This document shows, in pieces, positions 51,202 to 60,882 of a stretch of 60,882 nucleotides of DNA (the first letter of the stretch is position 1; each line of letters begins with the position of its first letter). The translations under genes were made by a program, and so were the position numbers. The notes beneath the pieces were generated by a model. That model saw nothing but the letters and a program-made list of their open reading frames with translations, searched no databases and was not told the origin of the DNA. This DNA comes from MWEH01 sp964392385 (GTDB taxonomy: Bacteria > Bacillota > Clostridia > Christensenellales > DTU072): positions 1-60,882 of the forward strand of contig CAYMPR010000005.1 of NCBI GenBank assembly GCA_964392385.1. Reading direction: 5' to 3'.

Positions 51202-53823
51202 ATGTCACTGCCAAGTAAGTTTGATCCAAAGATATTTGAAGAGCAAATATACAAAGAATGGGAGGAAAAAGGATATTTTAAGCCTGTAATTTCTCCTGAT
51301 AAAAAGCCATACTGTATTGTTATCCCACCTCCAAATATTACAGGGCAGCTTCATATGGGGCACGCTCTTAATAATACCATCCAAGATATAATAATTAGGC
51401 ATAAAAGAATGCAGGGTTACTCAACTCTTTGGCTACCAGGAACTGACCATGCAAGCATCGCAACAGAAGTAAAAATTGTTGAGCAGTTAAAAACTGAAGG
51501 GTTAACTAAAGAAGGAATAGGGCGAGAAGAGTTTCTTAAAAAAGCATATATTTGGAAAGATAAATATGGTGGTAAAATTGTATCTCAGTTAAGAAGGCTA
51601 GGAAGCTCTTGTGACTGGTCAAGAGAAGCATTTACTATGGATGAGAAATGCTCGAAAGCTGTAAAAGAAGTCTTTGTGAATCTCTATAAAAAGGGTTTGG
51701 TTTATCGGGGAAGCCGATCTATTAACTGGTGCCCTAGTTGTCATACGGCTCTTTCTGACGCGGAAGTTGAATATGCGGAAAAGAAGAGTAGTTTATGGCA
51801 TATAAAATATCCTTACTCAGATGGTTCAGGATTTATAGTTGTTGCAACAACCCGGCCAGAAACAATGCTAGGAGATGTTGCGGTTGCTGTTAACGCAAAA
51901 GATGAAAGGTACCTAGGAAAAGTGGGCAAAACCCTGAAACTTCCCCTAACCGATAGGGTAATTCCAATTATCGAAGATGACTATGTGGAAATAGGATTTG
52001 GAACAGGTGCAGTAAAAATAACTCCTGCTCATGATCCTAATGATTTTGAGATAGGACTAAGGCACAAACTTCCCTCTATTTGCGTGATTGATGAAAGTGG
52101 AGTTATTAACAACAATGGATATGCATATTCTGGGTTAAAAAGAGAGCAAGCACGGCAAAAGATAGTTAATGATTTAAAAGAGCAAGGCTTTATTGAAAAG
52201 ATAGAAAAGTACACCCATAACGTTGGAGAGTGTTATAGATGTCGCGCAGAGATAGAACCAATGGTTAGTAAACAATGGTTCGTTAAAATGGAAGAGCTAT
52301 CAAAACCTGCAATAGCAGCTGTAAAAAATAAGGAAACTATTTTTATACCCAACAGATTTAGTAAGATTTATTATAATTGGATGGAAAACATCAAAGATTG
52401 GTGCATTTCTCGTCAATTATGGTGGGGTCACAGAATTCCTGCATGGTATTGTCAAGACTGTAAAGAAGTAATAGTTACAAAAGATGTGCCTTCAAAATGT
52501 CCGAAATGTAAGGGAACAAATTTAAAGCAAGATGAAGATGTTTTGGATACTTGGTTTAGCAGCGCTTTATGGCCATTCTCGACACTAGGTTTTCCGGATA
52601 AGACCGAAGATTTAAAATACTTTTATCCCACTAATTTGCTTGTGACAGCCTATGATATTATTTTCTTTTGGGTTGCAAGGATGATCTTTAGTGGTATAGA
52701 ACATATGAATATGTCACCATTTCCTGAAGTACTTATTCACGGACTTGTAAGAGATTGCTTAGGCAGGAAAATGAGCAAATCACTTGGCAATGGAATTGAT
52801 CCCATAGAAATGATTGATAAGTATGGTGCTGATGCATTGAGATTTAGTCTTTGCATGGGTGTTGCGCCTGGCTCTGATGTAAGATTTAGCGAAGAGAAAA
52901 TTGAACCTTCTAGAAACTTTATAAATAAGATTTGGAATGCGGCAAAATTTGTGTTAAGTAATTCTGAAAATACAGTTATTGCTGACATGGATCTTAAGAA
53001 ACTTACTTCAGTAGATAAATGGATTCTTCACAAATTAAATGCGTTAACAAAAGAGGTTAATAGAAACTTGAAAAAGTATGAACTTGGGTTAGTTGCTTCA
53101 AAGCTATATGATTTTACTTGGAATGATTTTTGCGATTGGTACATTGAAGCCTCAAAATCCTCTCTTTATGGAGAAGATATTAATGCAAAAAACTCAACAA
53201 TTAGCGTTTTGATGTATGTGTTAAAAACAGTATTAAAACTTTTACATCCATTAATCCCCTTTGTAACGGAAAGAATATGGCTAGAAACAGGCGAAACAAA
53301 TACCATTATGCTTTCCCCATTCCCAGAATATTCGAAAAAACATATATTCGCATCCTCTTTTTCGTCATTTGAGTTCTTAAAAGAGTTAGTACGCTCTGTT
53401 AGAAATTTAAGGTCTCAGATGGGAATTGAGATAAACAAAAAACTTTCTTTGATAATTATTTCCACAAGTAAGGATACTATTTTAAATAACATAGAGTATG
53501 TTAAGCGACTCGGGAATATCTCTTCGGTTAGTTTTATTGAAGATAAGTTAGAAATAAAAGAACAAACTGCTAGCATAGTTATCCCAGGAGCCGAAATATT
53601 TATACCTCTAGGGGAACTAGTTGACAAAGATAAAGAAAAATCAAGATTAAATAAAGAAATAGAAGCTACTGAAAAGGAAATCAATAGAGGCGCTAATATG
53701 TTAGCTAATCAAGGATTTTTGAAAAAAGCGCCGCAAGAAATGATTAAGCTAGAGCAAGAAAAACTTGCAATTAATACGGAAAAGATTACCAAATTAAAAA
53801 AACTGCTTATTGAGTTAGGATAA
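51202..53823 (+). CDS. valS: valyl-tRNA synthetase
   Basis: Charges tRNA-Val, with editing of threonine. The class I signatures are HMGH (51-54) in PPPNITGQLHMGHAL and KMSKS (523-527). The CP1 editing domain (VVATTRPETMLGD) and two zinc-like cysteine pairs (CPSC, CQDC/CPKC) are present. The C-terminal 70 residues form the coiled-coil tRNA-binding arm. Length (873) is normal. CGGAGG precedes the ATG. No T-box leader is visible in the 124 bases upstream. Confidence 0.97.
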   Translation: MSLPSKFDPKIFEEQIYKEWEEKGYFKPVISPDKKPYCIVIPPPNITGQLHMGHALNNTIQDIIIRHKRMQGYSTLWLPGTDHASIATEVKIVEQLKTEGLTKEGIGREEFLKKAYIWKDKYGGKIVSQLRRLGSSCDWSREAFTMDEKCSKAVKEVFVNLYKKGLVYRGSRSINWCPSCHTALSDAEVEYAEKKSSLWHIKYPYSDGSGFIVVATTRPETMLGDVAVAVNAKDERYLGKVGKTLKLPLTDRVIPIIEDDYVEIGFGTGAVKITPAHDPNDFEIGLRHKLPSICVIDESGVINNNGYAYSGLKREQARQKIVNDLKEQGFIEKIEKYTHNVGECYRCRAEIEPMVSKQWFVKMEELSKPAIAAVKNKETIFIPNRFSKIYYNWMENIKDWCISRQLWWGHRIPAWYCQDCKEVIVTKDVPSKCPKCKGTNLKQDEDVLDTWFSSALWPFSTLGFPDKTEDLKYFYPTNLLVTAYDIIFFWVARMIFSGIEHMNMSPFPEVLIHGLVRDCLGRKMSKSLGNGIDPIEMIDKYGADALRFSLCMGVAPGSDVRFSEEKIEPSRNFINKIWNAAKFVLSNSENTVIADMDLKKLTSVDKWILHKLNALTKEVNRNLKKYELGLVASKLYDFTWNDFCDWYIEASKSSLYGEDINAKNSTISVLMYVLKTVLKLLHPLIPFVTERIWLETGETNTIMLSPFPEYSKKHIFASSFSSFEFLKELVRSVRNLRSQMGIEINKKLSLIIISTSKDTILNNIEYVKRLGNISSVSFIEDKLEIKEQTASIVIPGAEIFIPLGELVDKDKEKSRLNKEIEATEKEINRGANMLANQGFLKKAPQEMIKLEQEKLAINTEKITKLKKLLIELG

Positions 53824-53846
53824 TAATTAAATTCAGGAGGAATTAA

Positions 53847-55505
53847 ATGAAAGAAAGTAGGATGATGATAAAATACAAAGTTGGTAAAGTAATATACGAA
53901 GATGATAATTATCAAAACCAGCACTATAAGATAGAAGAAACAAGCTCCGAAAGTGGCGTAAAATTATTAATTAGCCCAAAGGAAAAGATAGAGCTAATCA
54001 GTTTTAGCTTAACGTATAATCATAAATTTGAAAGTAGAGACAAGTTTTTTATTAACGGTTATCAATCTTGGACTACCAGTTATGAGGCCTGTCCAGACGA
54101 TTTTCAAAAAGGATTGCCACTTCTTGTAAGAATGAGCCCTACAGCTAAGCGCTTAGCCTCAACTTCGGGAGATTATAGCTTCACTAAATACTCTAGAAAG
54201 CCTGGGGTTTTTCATAGCTTTACTTACACTTATATAATAAATGAAGGAAAAGTATCACTATATGCCTCATTAAACGAAAGAACAGGATTTACGGTTTTTT
54301 ATGCTGATATGAATAACAATTGTTTTAGTATAGAAAAAGATGTAGAAGGAGTAATAATACAAAGTCCTTATGAATTAATGGATGTAGTAAAAATTGTTGG
54401 AAATTATGATGAAGTCTTTGATAAATATTTTGCTATGCTAAATATTAAAAAGCCAAGAATTAATCACCTCTCTGGTTATACTAGTTGGTATAATTACTTC
54501 CAAAAAATTAGTGAAAGTATTATTCTTCGTGATTTAGAAGGGCTTGAACTTGTAAAGGATAATGCAAATATTTTCCAAATTGACGATGGATATGCACCAT
54601 TTGTTGGTGATTGGCTAGATAAAACTCCTGACAAATTCCCCGATGGTATGAAGAAAATTGCTGATAAAATCCACGAGAAAGGTTTTATGGCAGGTATTTG
54701 GCTAGCTCCATTTAATGTGCAGAAAAAGTCGAAAATTGCTTCTGAAAAACCCCAGTGGCTAATTAAATATCCTAATGGGAAAACACTACTTGGCTGTATC
54801 GCTTGGGGTGGGGCTTATGTGTTAGACATTTATAATGAAGAGGTAAGAGCGCATATCAAAAACTTTTTTGATGTAATTTCTAATAATTGGGGATTTGATA
54901 TGTTTAAGCTAGATTTTCTATATAGCCAGTGTATGTACCCAAGAAATGGGAAAAGTCGTGGAGAGATAATGTCTGATGCAGTTGATTTTTTAAGAGAATG
55001 TCTTGGAGAGAAATTAATTCTTGGTTGTGGTGTACCGCTTGGTCCAGCATTTGGAAAGGTTGATGCATGTAGAATTGGTTGCGATATGGACTTACAATAT
55101 CTCCCTAAATATTACAACAAGCTAGAATTTAATAAGGAAATACCGAGTGTGCAAAATTCCATGACCAACACTATATTTAGAAGGCACTTAAACGGAAGAG
55201 CTTTCTTAAATGATCCTGACGTCTTTTTCCTAAGAGAAGAGAATTTAAAGTTCAACCTAGAACAAAAAAAGCTTGTAGCTAAGGTCAACAACTTATTCGC
55301 AAATGTACTATTCGTAAGCGACAATATAGGAAATTATAATGAACAAGCAATTGAAATAGTAAAAGAATCTTTTAAAAAATCTAATGCTATGATCATATCG
55401 GTTGATTCTTCTGAAGATGGTTACTTTACCGTGAAGTATCTCGATGAGGGCGCACAAAAGAAGCTGTGCTTTGATATGAACTCTGGAGAATATACGATTT
55501 CATAA
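53847..55505 (+). CDS. alpha-galactosidase (GH36-type)
   Basis: Retaining glycosidase predicted to remove alpha-1,6-linked galactose, as from raffinose or melibiose. The TIM barrel begins near 205 (GYTSWYNYF), followed by FQIDDGYAPFVGDWL, GFMAGIWLAPF, the nucleophile D356 in FKLDFLYS, and the acid/base D413 in CRIGCDMDL. At 552 residues it is shorter than the classic 720-residue GH36 enzymes. No signal peptide is seen, so substrate must be imported. AGGAGG precedes the ATG. No sugar transporter or regulator is next to it. A strong terminator follows. Confidence 0.85.
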   Translation: MKESRMMIKYKVGKVIYEDDNYQNQHYKIEETSSESGVKLLISPKEKIELISFSLTYNHKFESRDKFFINGYQSWTTSYEACPDDFQKGLPLLVRMSPTAKRLASTSGDYSFTKYSRKPGVFHSFTYTYIINEGKVSLYASLNERTGFTVFYADMNNNCFSIEKDVEGVIIQSPYELMDVVKIVGNYDEVFDKYFAMLNIKKPRINHLSGYTSWYNYFQKISESIILRDLEGLELVKDNANIFQIDDGYAPFVGDWLDKTPDKFPDGMKKIADKIHEKGFMAGIWLAPFNVQKKSKIASEKPQWLIKYPNGKTLLGCIAWGGAYVLDIYNEEVRAHIKNFFDVISNNWGFDMFKLDFLYSQCMYPRNGKSRGEIMSDAVDFLRECLGEKLILGCGVPLGPAFGKVDACRIGCDMDLQYLPKYYNKLEFNKEIPSVQNSMTNTIFRRHLNGRAFLNDPDVFFLREENLKFNLEQKKLVAKVNNLFANVLFVSDNIGNYNEQAIEIVKESFKKSNAMIISVDSSEDGYFTVKYLDEGAQKKLCFDMNSGEYTIS

Positions 55506-55559
55506 TGAATGAATTTGCCATATATTTGTATCCATAGATACGCAATTAATCTTATTTTT

Positions 55560-55590
55560 ACACCCGTCATTTTGGCGGGTGTTTCTTTTT
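55560..55590 (+). terminator. terminator after the alpha-galactosidase gene
   Basis: A 9-bp stem with one G-T pair (ACACCCGTC at 55560-55568 with GGCGGGTGT at 55574-55582), a 5-base loop, then TTTCTTTTT. Confidence 0.92.
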
Positions 55591-55716
55591 ATTCATACTT
55601 GATTGATAGTTGGCTATGCTAATTAACCTTGAATAAATATTACTTTAATTGTCTTTCTTAAAATCTAATTTTTAAATTTTTAATAATTCTTTTATCTTAT
55701 GATAATACACTATATG

Positions 55717-55745
55717 TTGACACTCTATACCCCTTTTGCTACACT
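55717..55745 (+). promoter_or_regulatory. promoter of the topoisomerase operon
   Basis: A consensus TTGACA (55717-55722), a 17-base spacer and TACACT (55740-55745). Transcription would begin near 55752, 35 bases before the ATG. Confidence 0.78.
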
Positions 55746-55786
55746 ATATAGTAGTTTTTTATTTTTGCTCTAGTTTTGGAGGTTCT

Positions 55787-57787
55787 ATGTCTGAGAAAAA
55801 TAATTCCAATTCAGTTTCAAGTGGTCCTTCTTATGGGGTTACTGACCTTGTTATTTTGGAGGGGTTAGAAGCTGTTAGACTTCGTCCTGGTATGTACATT
55901 GGGACTACGGGTTCTAAGGGACTGCATCATATTCTTTGGGAAATTGTTGATAATTCTATGGATGAAGCTGCAAATGGCTACGCTGATACGATAGAAGTTA
56001 TTTTGTATGAAGATGGCTCAGTATCTATTGAAGATAATGGCAGAGGAATTCCTATTGAGATCCACCCGAAGTACAAAATTAGTGGAATTGAACTTGTTTA
56101 TACAAAGTTACATGCAGGAGGAAAATTTGATAATAAAGAATATAAATTTAGTGGCGGTTTACATGGAGTAGGCGCTTCAGTAACTAATGCTTTATCAAAA
56201 TGGTGTAAGGTTCAAGTTTTTAGAGACAAAAAGGAATATTTTCAAGAGTTTTATAGCTATAAAGATGGTAAGTCTTATAAGAGTGGTGTACCCAAAGGCC
56301 AAATTATTTGTGTAGGACCAAGTAAAAAAAGAGGAACAAAAGTAACTTTTTTACCAGATAGTGAAGTGTTTGACGGTGTATCTTTTGATAGGCAAACCAT
56401 TAAAAGAAGAATAAGAGAACTCGCCTATCTTAATAAAGGCGTAAGACTAATCTTTGAAGATAGACGCGAAAAAGATGAACAGGGAGAGTTTTACAAAAGC
56501 GATTATTGTTTCCGTGGAGGAATCGCTGATTTTGTAAAAAATCTCAATGAAACTAAAAATAGATTGTTTGAAAAGGTAATTTATATTGCAGGAGAAAGTG
56601 AAAATTTTGAACTAGAACTTGCGATTCAATACAACGATACCCCAGTTGAAACATTGGTTTCATATGTTAATAACATTCCAACTACAGAAGGTGGAACCCA
56701 TGAAACTGGTTTTAAACAAGCATTCACCAAGACAATGAATGATTATGTCAAGAAAAACAGTTTATTAAAAGTTAAGGACCCAATTTTAATTGGAGATGAC
56801 TTTAGAGAAGGAATGACTGCAGTATTAAGTCTAAAAATGCAAAATGTGCAGTTCGAGGGTCAAACAAAAACAAAGCTTGGAAATCCAGAGGTAAAGGGTA
56901 TTGTTGAAAGCATCATTAATGAAAAGCTAGCGCAATTTTTTGAAGATCCCAAGAACAAGGATTTACCAGCACTAATTGCTAAAGTAGGCATTAACGCAGG
57001 TAAAGTAAGGGATGCAGAGAAGAAGACAAAAGATGCAATGCGTGCAAAAAACTCTATGAGTGGACAAGCACTTGTTGGAAAATTTAGTGCTTGTTCTGGT
57101 AAAAATCCGGCAATTAATGAATTGTTTATCGTTGAGGGTGAGAGCGCTGGAGGTTCAGCTAGGAAGGGAAGAGATAGGACATTTCAAGCAGTTCTTCCGT
57201 TAAGAGGAAAGCCATTAAATACTGAAACAGCAAAAAAACATGAGCTTTTAAGTAATGAAGAGATAAAAACCATGATTTATGCTCTTGGAGCAGATTTTGA
57301 TAAAGATTTTAATATAGAAAACCTAAAATACGATAAAATAATAATTTTGGCAGATGCCGATCATGATGGTGAACATATTAGAAGCCTGTTGTTGACCTTC
57401 TTTTATAGACATATGAGACAACTAATTTCCGAAGGTCATGTATATTTTGGAATGCCTCCTTTATACAAGGTCGAAAAAAGAGGTACTATTCAATATGCAT
57501 ATGATGACCTTGAACTCGAGAAATTGCTTGAAGATAACAAAGGGAAAGAAAAATATAAGCTACAAAGATATAAAGGTCTTGGGGAAATGTCTGATGCCCA
57601 ACTTTGGGATACGACATTAAACCCAAAAACTCGCACATTAATGAGAATTACGGTTGATGATGTTGCCGAAGCAGATAAGATGCTCTCAACTTGGATGGGT
57701 GACAATGCAATCGCTAGGAAAGAATACATAAATGAAAATGCAAATTTCAATAAAATTGATAAATTTGCTGAAAAAATCGGAGGCTAG
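55787..57787 (+). CDS. parE: type II topoisomerase ATPase subunit, ParE-like
   Basis: ATPase subunit of topoisomerase IV or gyrase. The GHKL ATPase domain has EIVDNSMDEA, DNGRGIP and GGLHGVGASVTNAL; the transducer and TOPRIM domains follow with VEGESAGGSARKGRD and ILADADHDGEHIR. The segment HMRQLISEGHVYFGMPPLYKV resembles ParE more than GyrB. ATG 55787 has GGAGG upstream; an in-frame start at 55736 lies in the -10 region and is rejected. It is 666 residues long. The partner gene starts two bases after its stop. Confidence 0.88.
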   Translation: MSEKNNSNSVSSGPSYGVTDLVILEGLEAVRLRPGMYIGTTGSKGLHHILWEIVDNSMDEAANGYADTIEVILYEDGSVSIEDNGRGIPIEIHPKYKISGIELVYTKLHAGGKFDNKEYKFSGGLHGVGASVTNALSKWCKVQVFRDKKEYFQEFYSYKDGKSYKSGVPKGQIICVGPSKKRGTKVTFLPDSEVFDGVSFDRQTIKRRIRELAYLNKGVRLIFEDRREKDEQGEFYKSDYCFRGGIADFVKNLNETKNRLFEKVIYIAGESENFELELAIQYNDTPVETLVSYVNNIPTTEGGTHETGFKQAFTKTMNDYVKKNSLLKVKDPILIGDDFREGMTAVLSLKMQNVQFEGQTKTKLGNPEVKGIVESIINEKLAQFFEDPKNKDLPALIAKVGINAGKVRDAEKKTKDAMRAKNSMSGQALVGKFSACSGKNPAINELFIVEGESAGGSARKGRDRTFQAVLPLRGKPLNTETAKKHELLSNEEIKTMIYALGADFDKDFNIENLKYDKIIILADADHDGEHIRSLLLTFFYRHMRQLISEGHVYFGMPPLYKVEKRGTIQYAYDDLELEKLLEDNKGKEKYKLQRYKGLGEMSDAQLWDTTLNPKTRTLMRITVDDVAEADKMLSTWMGDNAIARKEYINENANFNKIDKFAEKIGG

Positions 57788-57789
57788 AT

Positions 57790-60294
57790 ATGGCAAAAGA
57801 CAAACAATTATCGTTTGAACTTTTTAGTAATGTGATAGAAACTCCAATTGAGCAAGCAATACCCCGTTCAATGATGGTTTATTCAGAACATGTTATTTTA
57901 GACAGAGCTTTACCAAGAATTGAAGATGGATTAAAACCAGTTCAAAGAAGAATCCTTTTTACAATGTATAACCTAGGGATGAAACCCAATGGTGATTACA
58001 AAAAGTCTGCAAGAATTGTTGGAGATTGTTTGGGTAAATATCATCCTCATGGAGACCAGTCTGTATATGATGCAATGGTAAGAATGGGACAAGACTTTAG
58101 CATGAGAAATGTTCTAGTTGATGGTCAAGGTAACTTTGGCTCAATTGATGGAGACGTTGCAGCAGCTATGAGATACACCGAGGTTAGGCTTGCTCCTTTA
58201 AGTATGGAATTATTAAGGGATCTTGATAAAAAATCAGTAGTTGATTGGAACCGTAACTTTGATGATACTTTAGAAGAACCTGATGTGTTACCAGGGAGAT
58301 TTCCCAATATTTTAGTCAATGGAGCATCTGGAATTGCAATTGGTCTTGCGACAAATATCCCCTCACATAACATAACTGAAGTAATAGATGGGTGTATTGC
58401 ACTTCTTGAAAGGCCACAAATTAAACTAGAAGAGATGTTAGAAATTATAAAAGGGCCAGATTTTCCTACTGGAGGATTTTTAGTTGCCGGCAAAGATATG
58501 TTCGATATGTATGAAACTGGAAGAGGTAAAGTACTCTTAAGAGGAAAACTTGAAATTGAAAATACAGATGGTGGAAAACAAAACATTATTGTTACTGAAA
58601 TCCCATTCCCAGCAAATAAAAGAGGTATAATAGCAAGGGTATATAAGCTTAAAGAAGATAAAAAGCCCTTATTTGACAATATAATAGACGTAGATGATGA
58701 GTCAGATAGAAATGGTATGCGTATTGTGGTAAGGCTTAAAAAAGGTGCAGATGCAATTAAAATATTAGACCTACTATATAAAGAAACGGATTTAGAGTGT
58801 AATTTTAATACTAATATGGTCGTTATCGCAAATGGTAAGCCAAGACAACTAGGACTTATTTCAATTTTGAAATATTATCTTGAATATCAAAGAAAAGTAG
58901 TTTATCGCAGGAGTCTGTATGACATTAATGTTGCAAAAGCAAGAGAACATATATTAGATGGATATAGCATCATTATGCCCGCAATTGACGAGGTAATAGC
59001 AATAATTCGTAATTCATCAAATAAAAATGATGCCAAGAAAAACCTTCGCGATAGATTTGAATTGACAAACACCCAAGCCGATGCCATACTTGCCATTCAA
59101 CTAGGCAATATCAATAAGATGGATGTTGCAAAGTTTAATGAAGAACTTTTAGAACTTAAAAAAGAAATCGCAAGATTGTCAAAAATTATATCTTCTGTAA
59201 AAGAGCAAGATAGAGTAGTCAAAGAAGAGCTAGTTGAGATTAGAGATAATTACAAGACCAAAAGACTCACTACTGTCATAAATGACTTAGCTGATATAGA
59301 TATTAACAGTTATGACCCCACGAAAAGAACTAGCAAAAAGTGTTTTGCTGTTGTAGATTTAGAAGGGGGAGTAAAGATAGTATCGAGCCGCAACTATCTA
59401 AGCTCAAATAGAGAGATAGAATATAATTCTGCAAAAGCAATCGCAAAAGATCTTGTGCAGATTGAGCCTAACTTTGAATCATTAATTTTTGGGGACAAAG
59501 GATATTGTTATAAGTTAGATGGGCAGAAAGTTAAAGAAAAATTGTGGGATGAAAGAGGAGATAGTTTAAAGGACATTTTTGGAGAAATACCAATTCCTGA
59601 TGAAAAAGCCATAAACATATTGACTTTCAACCCTGAAGATCAGGAATTTCTGGAAAAAGAAGTATATTCATTTACTAAACTAGGCTATGTAAAAAGAACT
59701 TCCCTTAAAAATTACATAGTAAATAGAGACTCCTTCCAATATATGAAAATTGCCGATGATGATGAAATAATTGGCGTGGAAGTTAGAAAAGAAAACTCAA
59801 CAATTTTATACGTATCTTCGGATGGCCAATGTGTTAACTCTGAAACATCAGACATACCCGTTCAAGGAAGAATAGCTGGGGGAGTTATTGTAATGAACCT
59901 AAACGAAGGTCAAAAAGCTGTTTACGCTTCGCAGGCAACTGTTGAAAAAGTAGAAGATAAAGATGGGCTTGAGACATATATGCCTCTTGGCGAGATTATT
60001 GTATTAACTGAAAAAGGGGTTGGTAAGAGAGTTATAGCTAGCGAATTTCCTCCAATGAGAAGAAACAGAAAGGGCATCAGAATAATCGATGTATATAACG
60101 ATCAAGCAAAAGTTGTCTTCGCCTCTAAGGTTCTTGATCCTATTGATGTAGTGTTCGTGGATGATGAAAACAAAATCAAAAAGGTTAATTCAGAAGATAT
60201 AAGAATAGAAGGGAAAGATACTAAAGGTAAACAATTAATTTCAGGAATGAAAATATCAAAAATTTGTGTTCATAAAGATGATGCACAAGAGTAA
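57790..60294 (+). CDS. parC: type II topoisomerase cleavage subunit, ParC-like
   Basis: DNA-cleaving subunit. The winged-helix domain has RALPRIEDGLKPVQRRILF and KYHPHGDQSVYDAM, with catalytic tyrosine Y129 in AAMRYTEVRLA. A coiled coil follows, then a six-bladed C-terminal domain. The first blade reads YVKRTSLKNYIVNRDSFQYMK, without the QRRGGKG GyrA-box needed for DNA wrapping by gyrase, which supports ParC. At the position of the quinolone-interacting serine (E. coli GyrA S83) it has Q90; the partner acidic residue D94 is kept. Length is 834. AGGAGG site derives from the end of parE. Confidence 0.88.
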   Translation: MAKDKQLSFELFSNVIETPIEQAIPRSMMVYSEHVILDRALPRIEDGLKPVQRRILFTMYNLGMKPNGDYKKSARIVGDCLGKYHPHGDQSVYDAMVRMGQDFSMRNVLVDGQGNFGSIDGDVAAAMRYTEVRLAPLSMELLRDLDKKSVVDWNRNFDDTLEEPDVLPGRFPNILVNGASGIAIGLATNIPSHNITEVIDGCIALLERPQIKLEEMLEIIKGPDFPTGGFLVAGKDMFDMYETGRGKVLLRGKLEIENTDGGKQNIIVTEIPFPANKRGIIARVYKLKEDKKPLFDNIIDVDDESDRNGMRIVVRLKKGADAIKILDLLYKETDLECNFNTNMVVIANGKPRQLGLISILKYYLEYQRKVVYRRSLYDINVAKAREHILDGYSIIMPAIDEVIAIIRNSSNKNDAKKNLRDRFELTNTQADAILAIQLGNINKMDVAKFNEELLELKKEIARLSKIISSVKEQDRVVKEELVEIRDNYKTKRLTTVINDLADIDINSYDPTKRTSKKCFAVVDLEGGVKIVSSRNYLSSNREIEYNSAKAIAKDLVQIEPNFESLIFGDKGYCYKLDGQKVKEKLWDERGDSLKDIFGEIPIPDEKAINILTFNPEDQEFLEKEVYSFTKLGYVKRTSLKNYIVNRDSFQYMKIADDDEIIGVEVRKENSTILYVSSDGQCVNSETSDIPVQGRIAGGVIVMNLNEGQKAVYASQATVEKVEDKDGLETYMPLGEIIVLTEKGVGKRVIASEFPPMRRNRKGIRIIDVYNDQAKVVFASKVLDPIDVVFVDDENKIKKVNSEDIRIEGKDTKGKQLISGMKISKICVHKDDAQE

Positions 60295-60318
60295 GGAATT
60301 AATCCAAGGGGAATAAAT

Positions 60319-60882
60319 ATGAAGCCACTAGTAGCTATAGTTGGAAGACCAAATGTTGGTAAATCCACTTTTTTCAATAAAGTTTCTAAAACTAGAGCTT
60401 CTTTAGTTAACAATATGCCTGGAGTAACTAGGGATAGAGTATATGCAGATGCTGACTGGATAGGATACAAATTTACGCTCATCGATACAGGTGGATTAGA
60501 ACTTAAGAGTGAAGACATAATGTGGCGTGAGATTCGTAAGCAAGCAGAAATAGCAGTTGATATGTGCGATGTTATTTTATTCATGGTAGATGGAAAAAGT
60601 GGTCTAACTGGTGGAGATTATGATGTTGCAGATTTCCTTAGAAAATCAAAAAAGCCTGTTATTTTGGTAGTCAATAAACTAGATAGTGGAGAAGAGACTG
60701 CCGCGTATGATTTTTACGATTTAAATATTGGAACTCCTTACGCAATATCTGCAGAGCATGGCTTAGGTATAGGCGACTTATTGGATGAAGTTGTCTCATA
60801 TTTTGCGGAAATTGAAAGAAACGCTGAAGAAGAAGCAGATGTTACAAAAATTGCTATCGTTGGAAAGCCTAATGCTGGCAAG
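60319..60882 (+). CDS. der: ribosome assembly GTPase Der (EngA), 3' truncated by the window end
   Basis: Tandem-domain GTPase for 50S assembly. The first G domain is complete: GRPNVGKST (9-17), NMPGVTRDR, DTGG and NKLD. The second begins at the window edge with IAIVGKPNAGK, which makes this Der rather than Era or another single-domain GTPase. AAGGGGA precedes the ATG. No stop is reached inside the window; about 188 of the usual 435-440 residues are visible. Confidence 0.95.
   Translation, partial: MKPLVAIVGRPNVGKSTFFNKVSKTRASLVNNMPGVTRDRVYADADWIGYKFTLIDTGGLELKSEDIMWREIRKQAEIAVDMCDVILFMVDGKSGLTGGDYDVADFLRKSKKPVILVVNKLDSGEETAAYDFYDLNIGTPYAISAEHGLGIGDLLDEVVSYFAEIERNAEEEADVTKIAIVGKPNAGK

Noticed and set aside
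57438..57620. 60-residue plus-strand frame inside parE
   Set aside because: Lies fully within the conserved TOPRIM region in another frame; no ribosome binding site.
58125..58679. 184-residue minus-strand frame inside parC
   Set aside because: Antisense shadow of a conserved coding region; the encoded protein resembles no family and has no ribosome binding site.

Overview
This is an AT-rich, almost entirely plus-strand chromosomal segment carrying core housekeeping genes. Gene content and order point to a low-GC Firmicutes-type bacterium, most likely an uncultured Clostridia-like lineage (inference). The evidence is the block yicC-gmk-rpoZ-coaBC-priA-def-fmt-rsmB-rlmN-rsgA-rpe-rpmB-asp23-fakA-recG, the ybeY/era-recO-ppdK neighbourhood, pcrA-ligA, infC-rpmI-rplT, and strong AGGAGG ribosome binding sites. 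TGA is used as a stop codon. I see no phage, insertion sequence, CRISPR array, tRNA or rRNA. Two 100-N runs (13453-13552 and 40174-40273) show that the window is a scaffold.

Layout. 1-3.7 kb: a PgpH-like HD phosphodiesterase, a YbeY-Era fusion protein and recO. 3.9-13.4 kb: ppdK, dgt, pcrA, ligA and an AIR-synthase/HypE-like gene that appears to be leaderless. 13.9-29.1 kb: the yicC-to-recG block, lacking the PrpC phosphatase and PrkC kinase genes often found between rlmN and rsgA. 29.4-32.1 kb: an alpha/beta hydrolase and a GLUG-type lipoprotein. 32.4-36.8 kb: thrS, the infC operon with an attenuator-like leader and an AUU start, and a SpoU methyltransferase. 37-42.5 kb: yebC, proA, an ATP-type phosphofructokinase beside a PPi-type one, and a small membrane-anchored protein. 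42.6-51 kb: typA, a membrane-anchored tandem DUF1508 protein, a 2-hydroxyacid dehydrogenase, ppx, maf, a degenerate MreB-like gene without mreC/mreD, and pgsA. 51.2-60.9 kb: valS, an alpha-galactosidase, a parE/parC pair and the start of der.

How the genes work together. Most act in ribosome assembly and translation (YbeY, Era, RsgA, Der, RsmB, RlmN, TypA, Def, Fmt, IF3, L20, L28, L35, ThrRS, ValRS) or in DNA replication and repair (PcrA, LigA, PriA, RecG, RecO, topoisomerase IV). PPDK together with PPi-phosphofructokinase suggests a pyrophosphate-linked glycolysis.

The most unusual signal lies between the genes. Several spacers contain tandem copies of the last 50-90 bases of the upstream gene. 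They are near-perfect after pfkA and the AIR-synthase gene, decayed but recognisable after recG, pcrA, ligA, fmt and the 41.8-kb gene, and in-frame inside rpoZ, where they lengthen the omega subunit. A perfect 67-bp duplication also copies the promoter and start codon of the SpoU gene. Recurrent tandem duplication at gene ends seems to have built much of the intergenic DNA here. Both scaffold gaps fall at such repeats.
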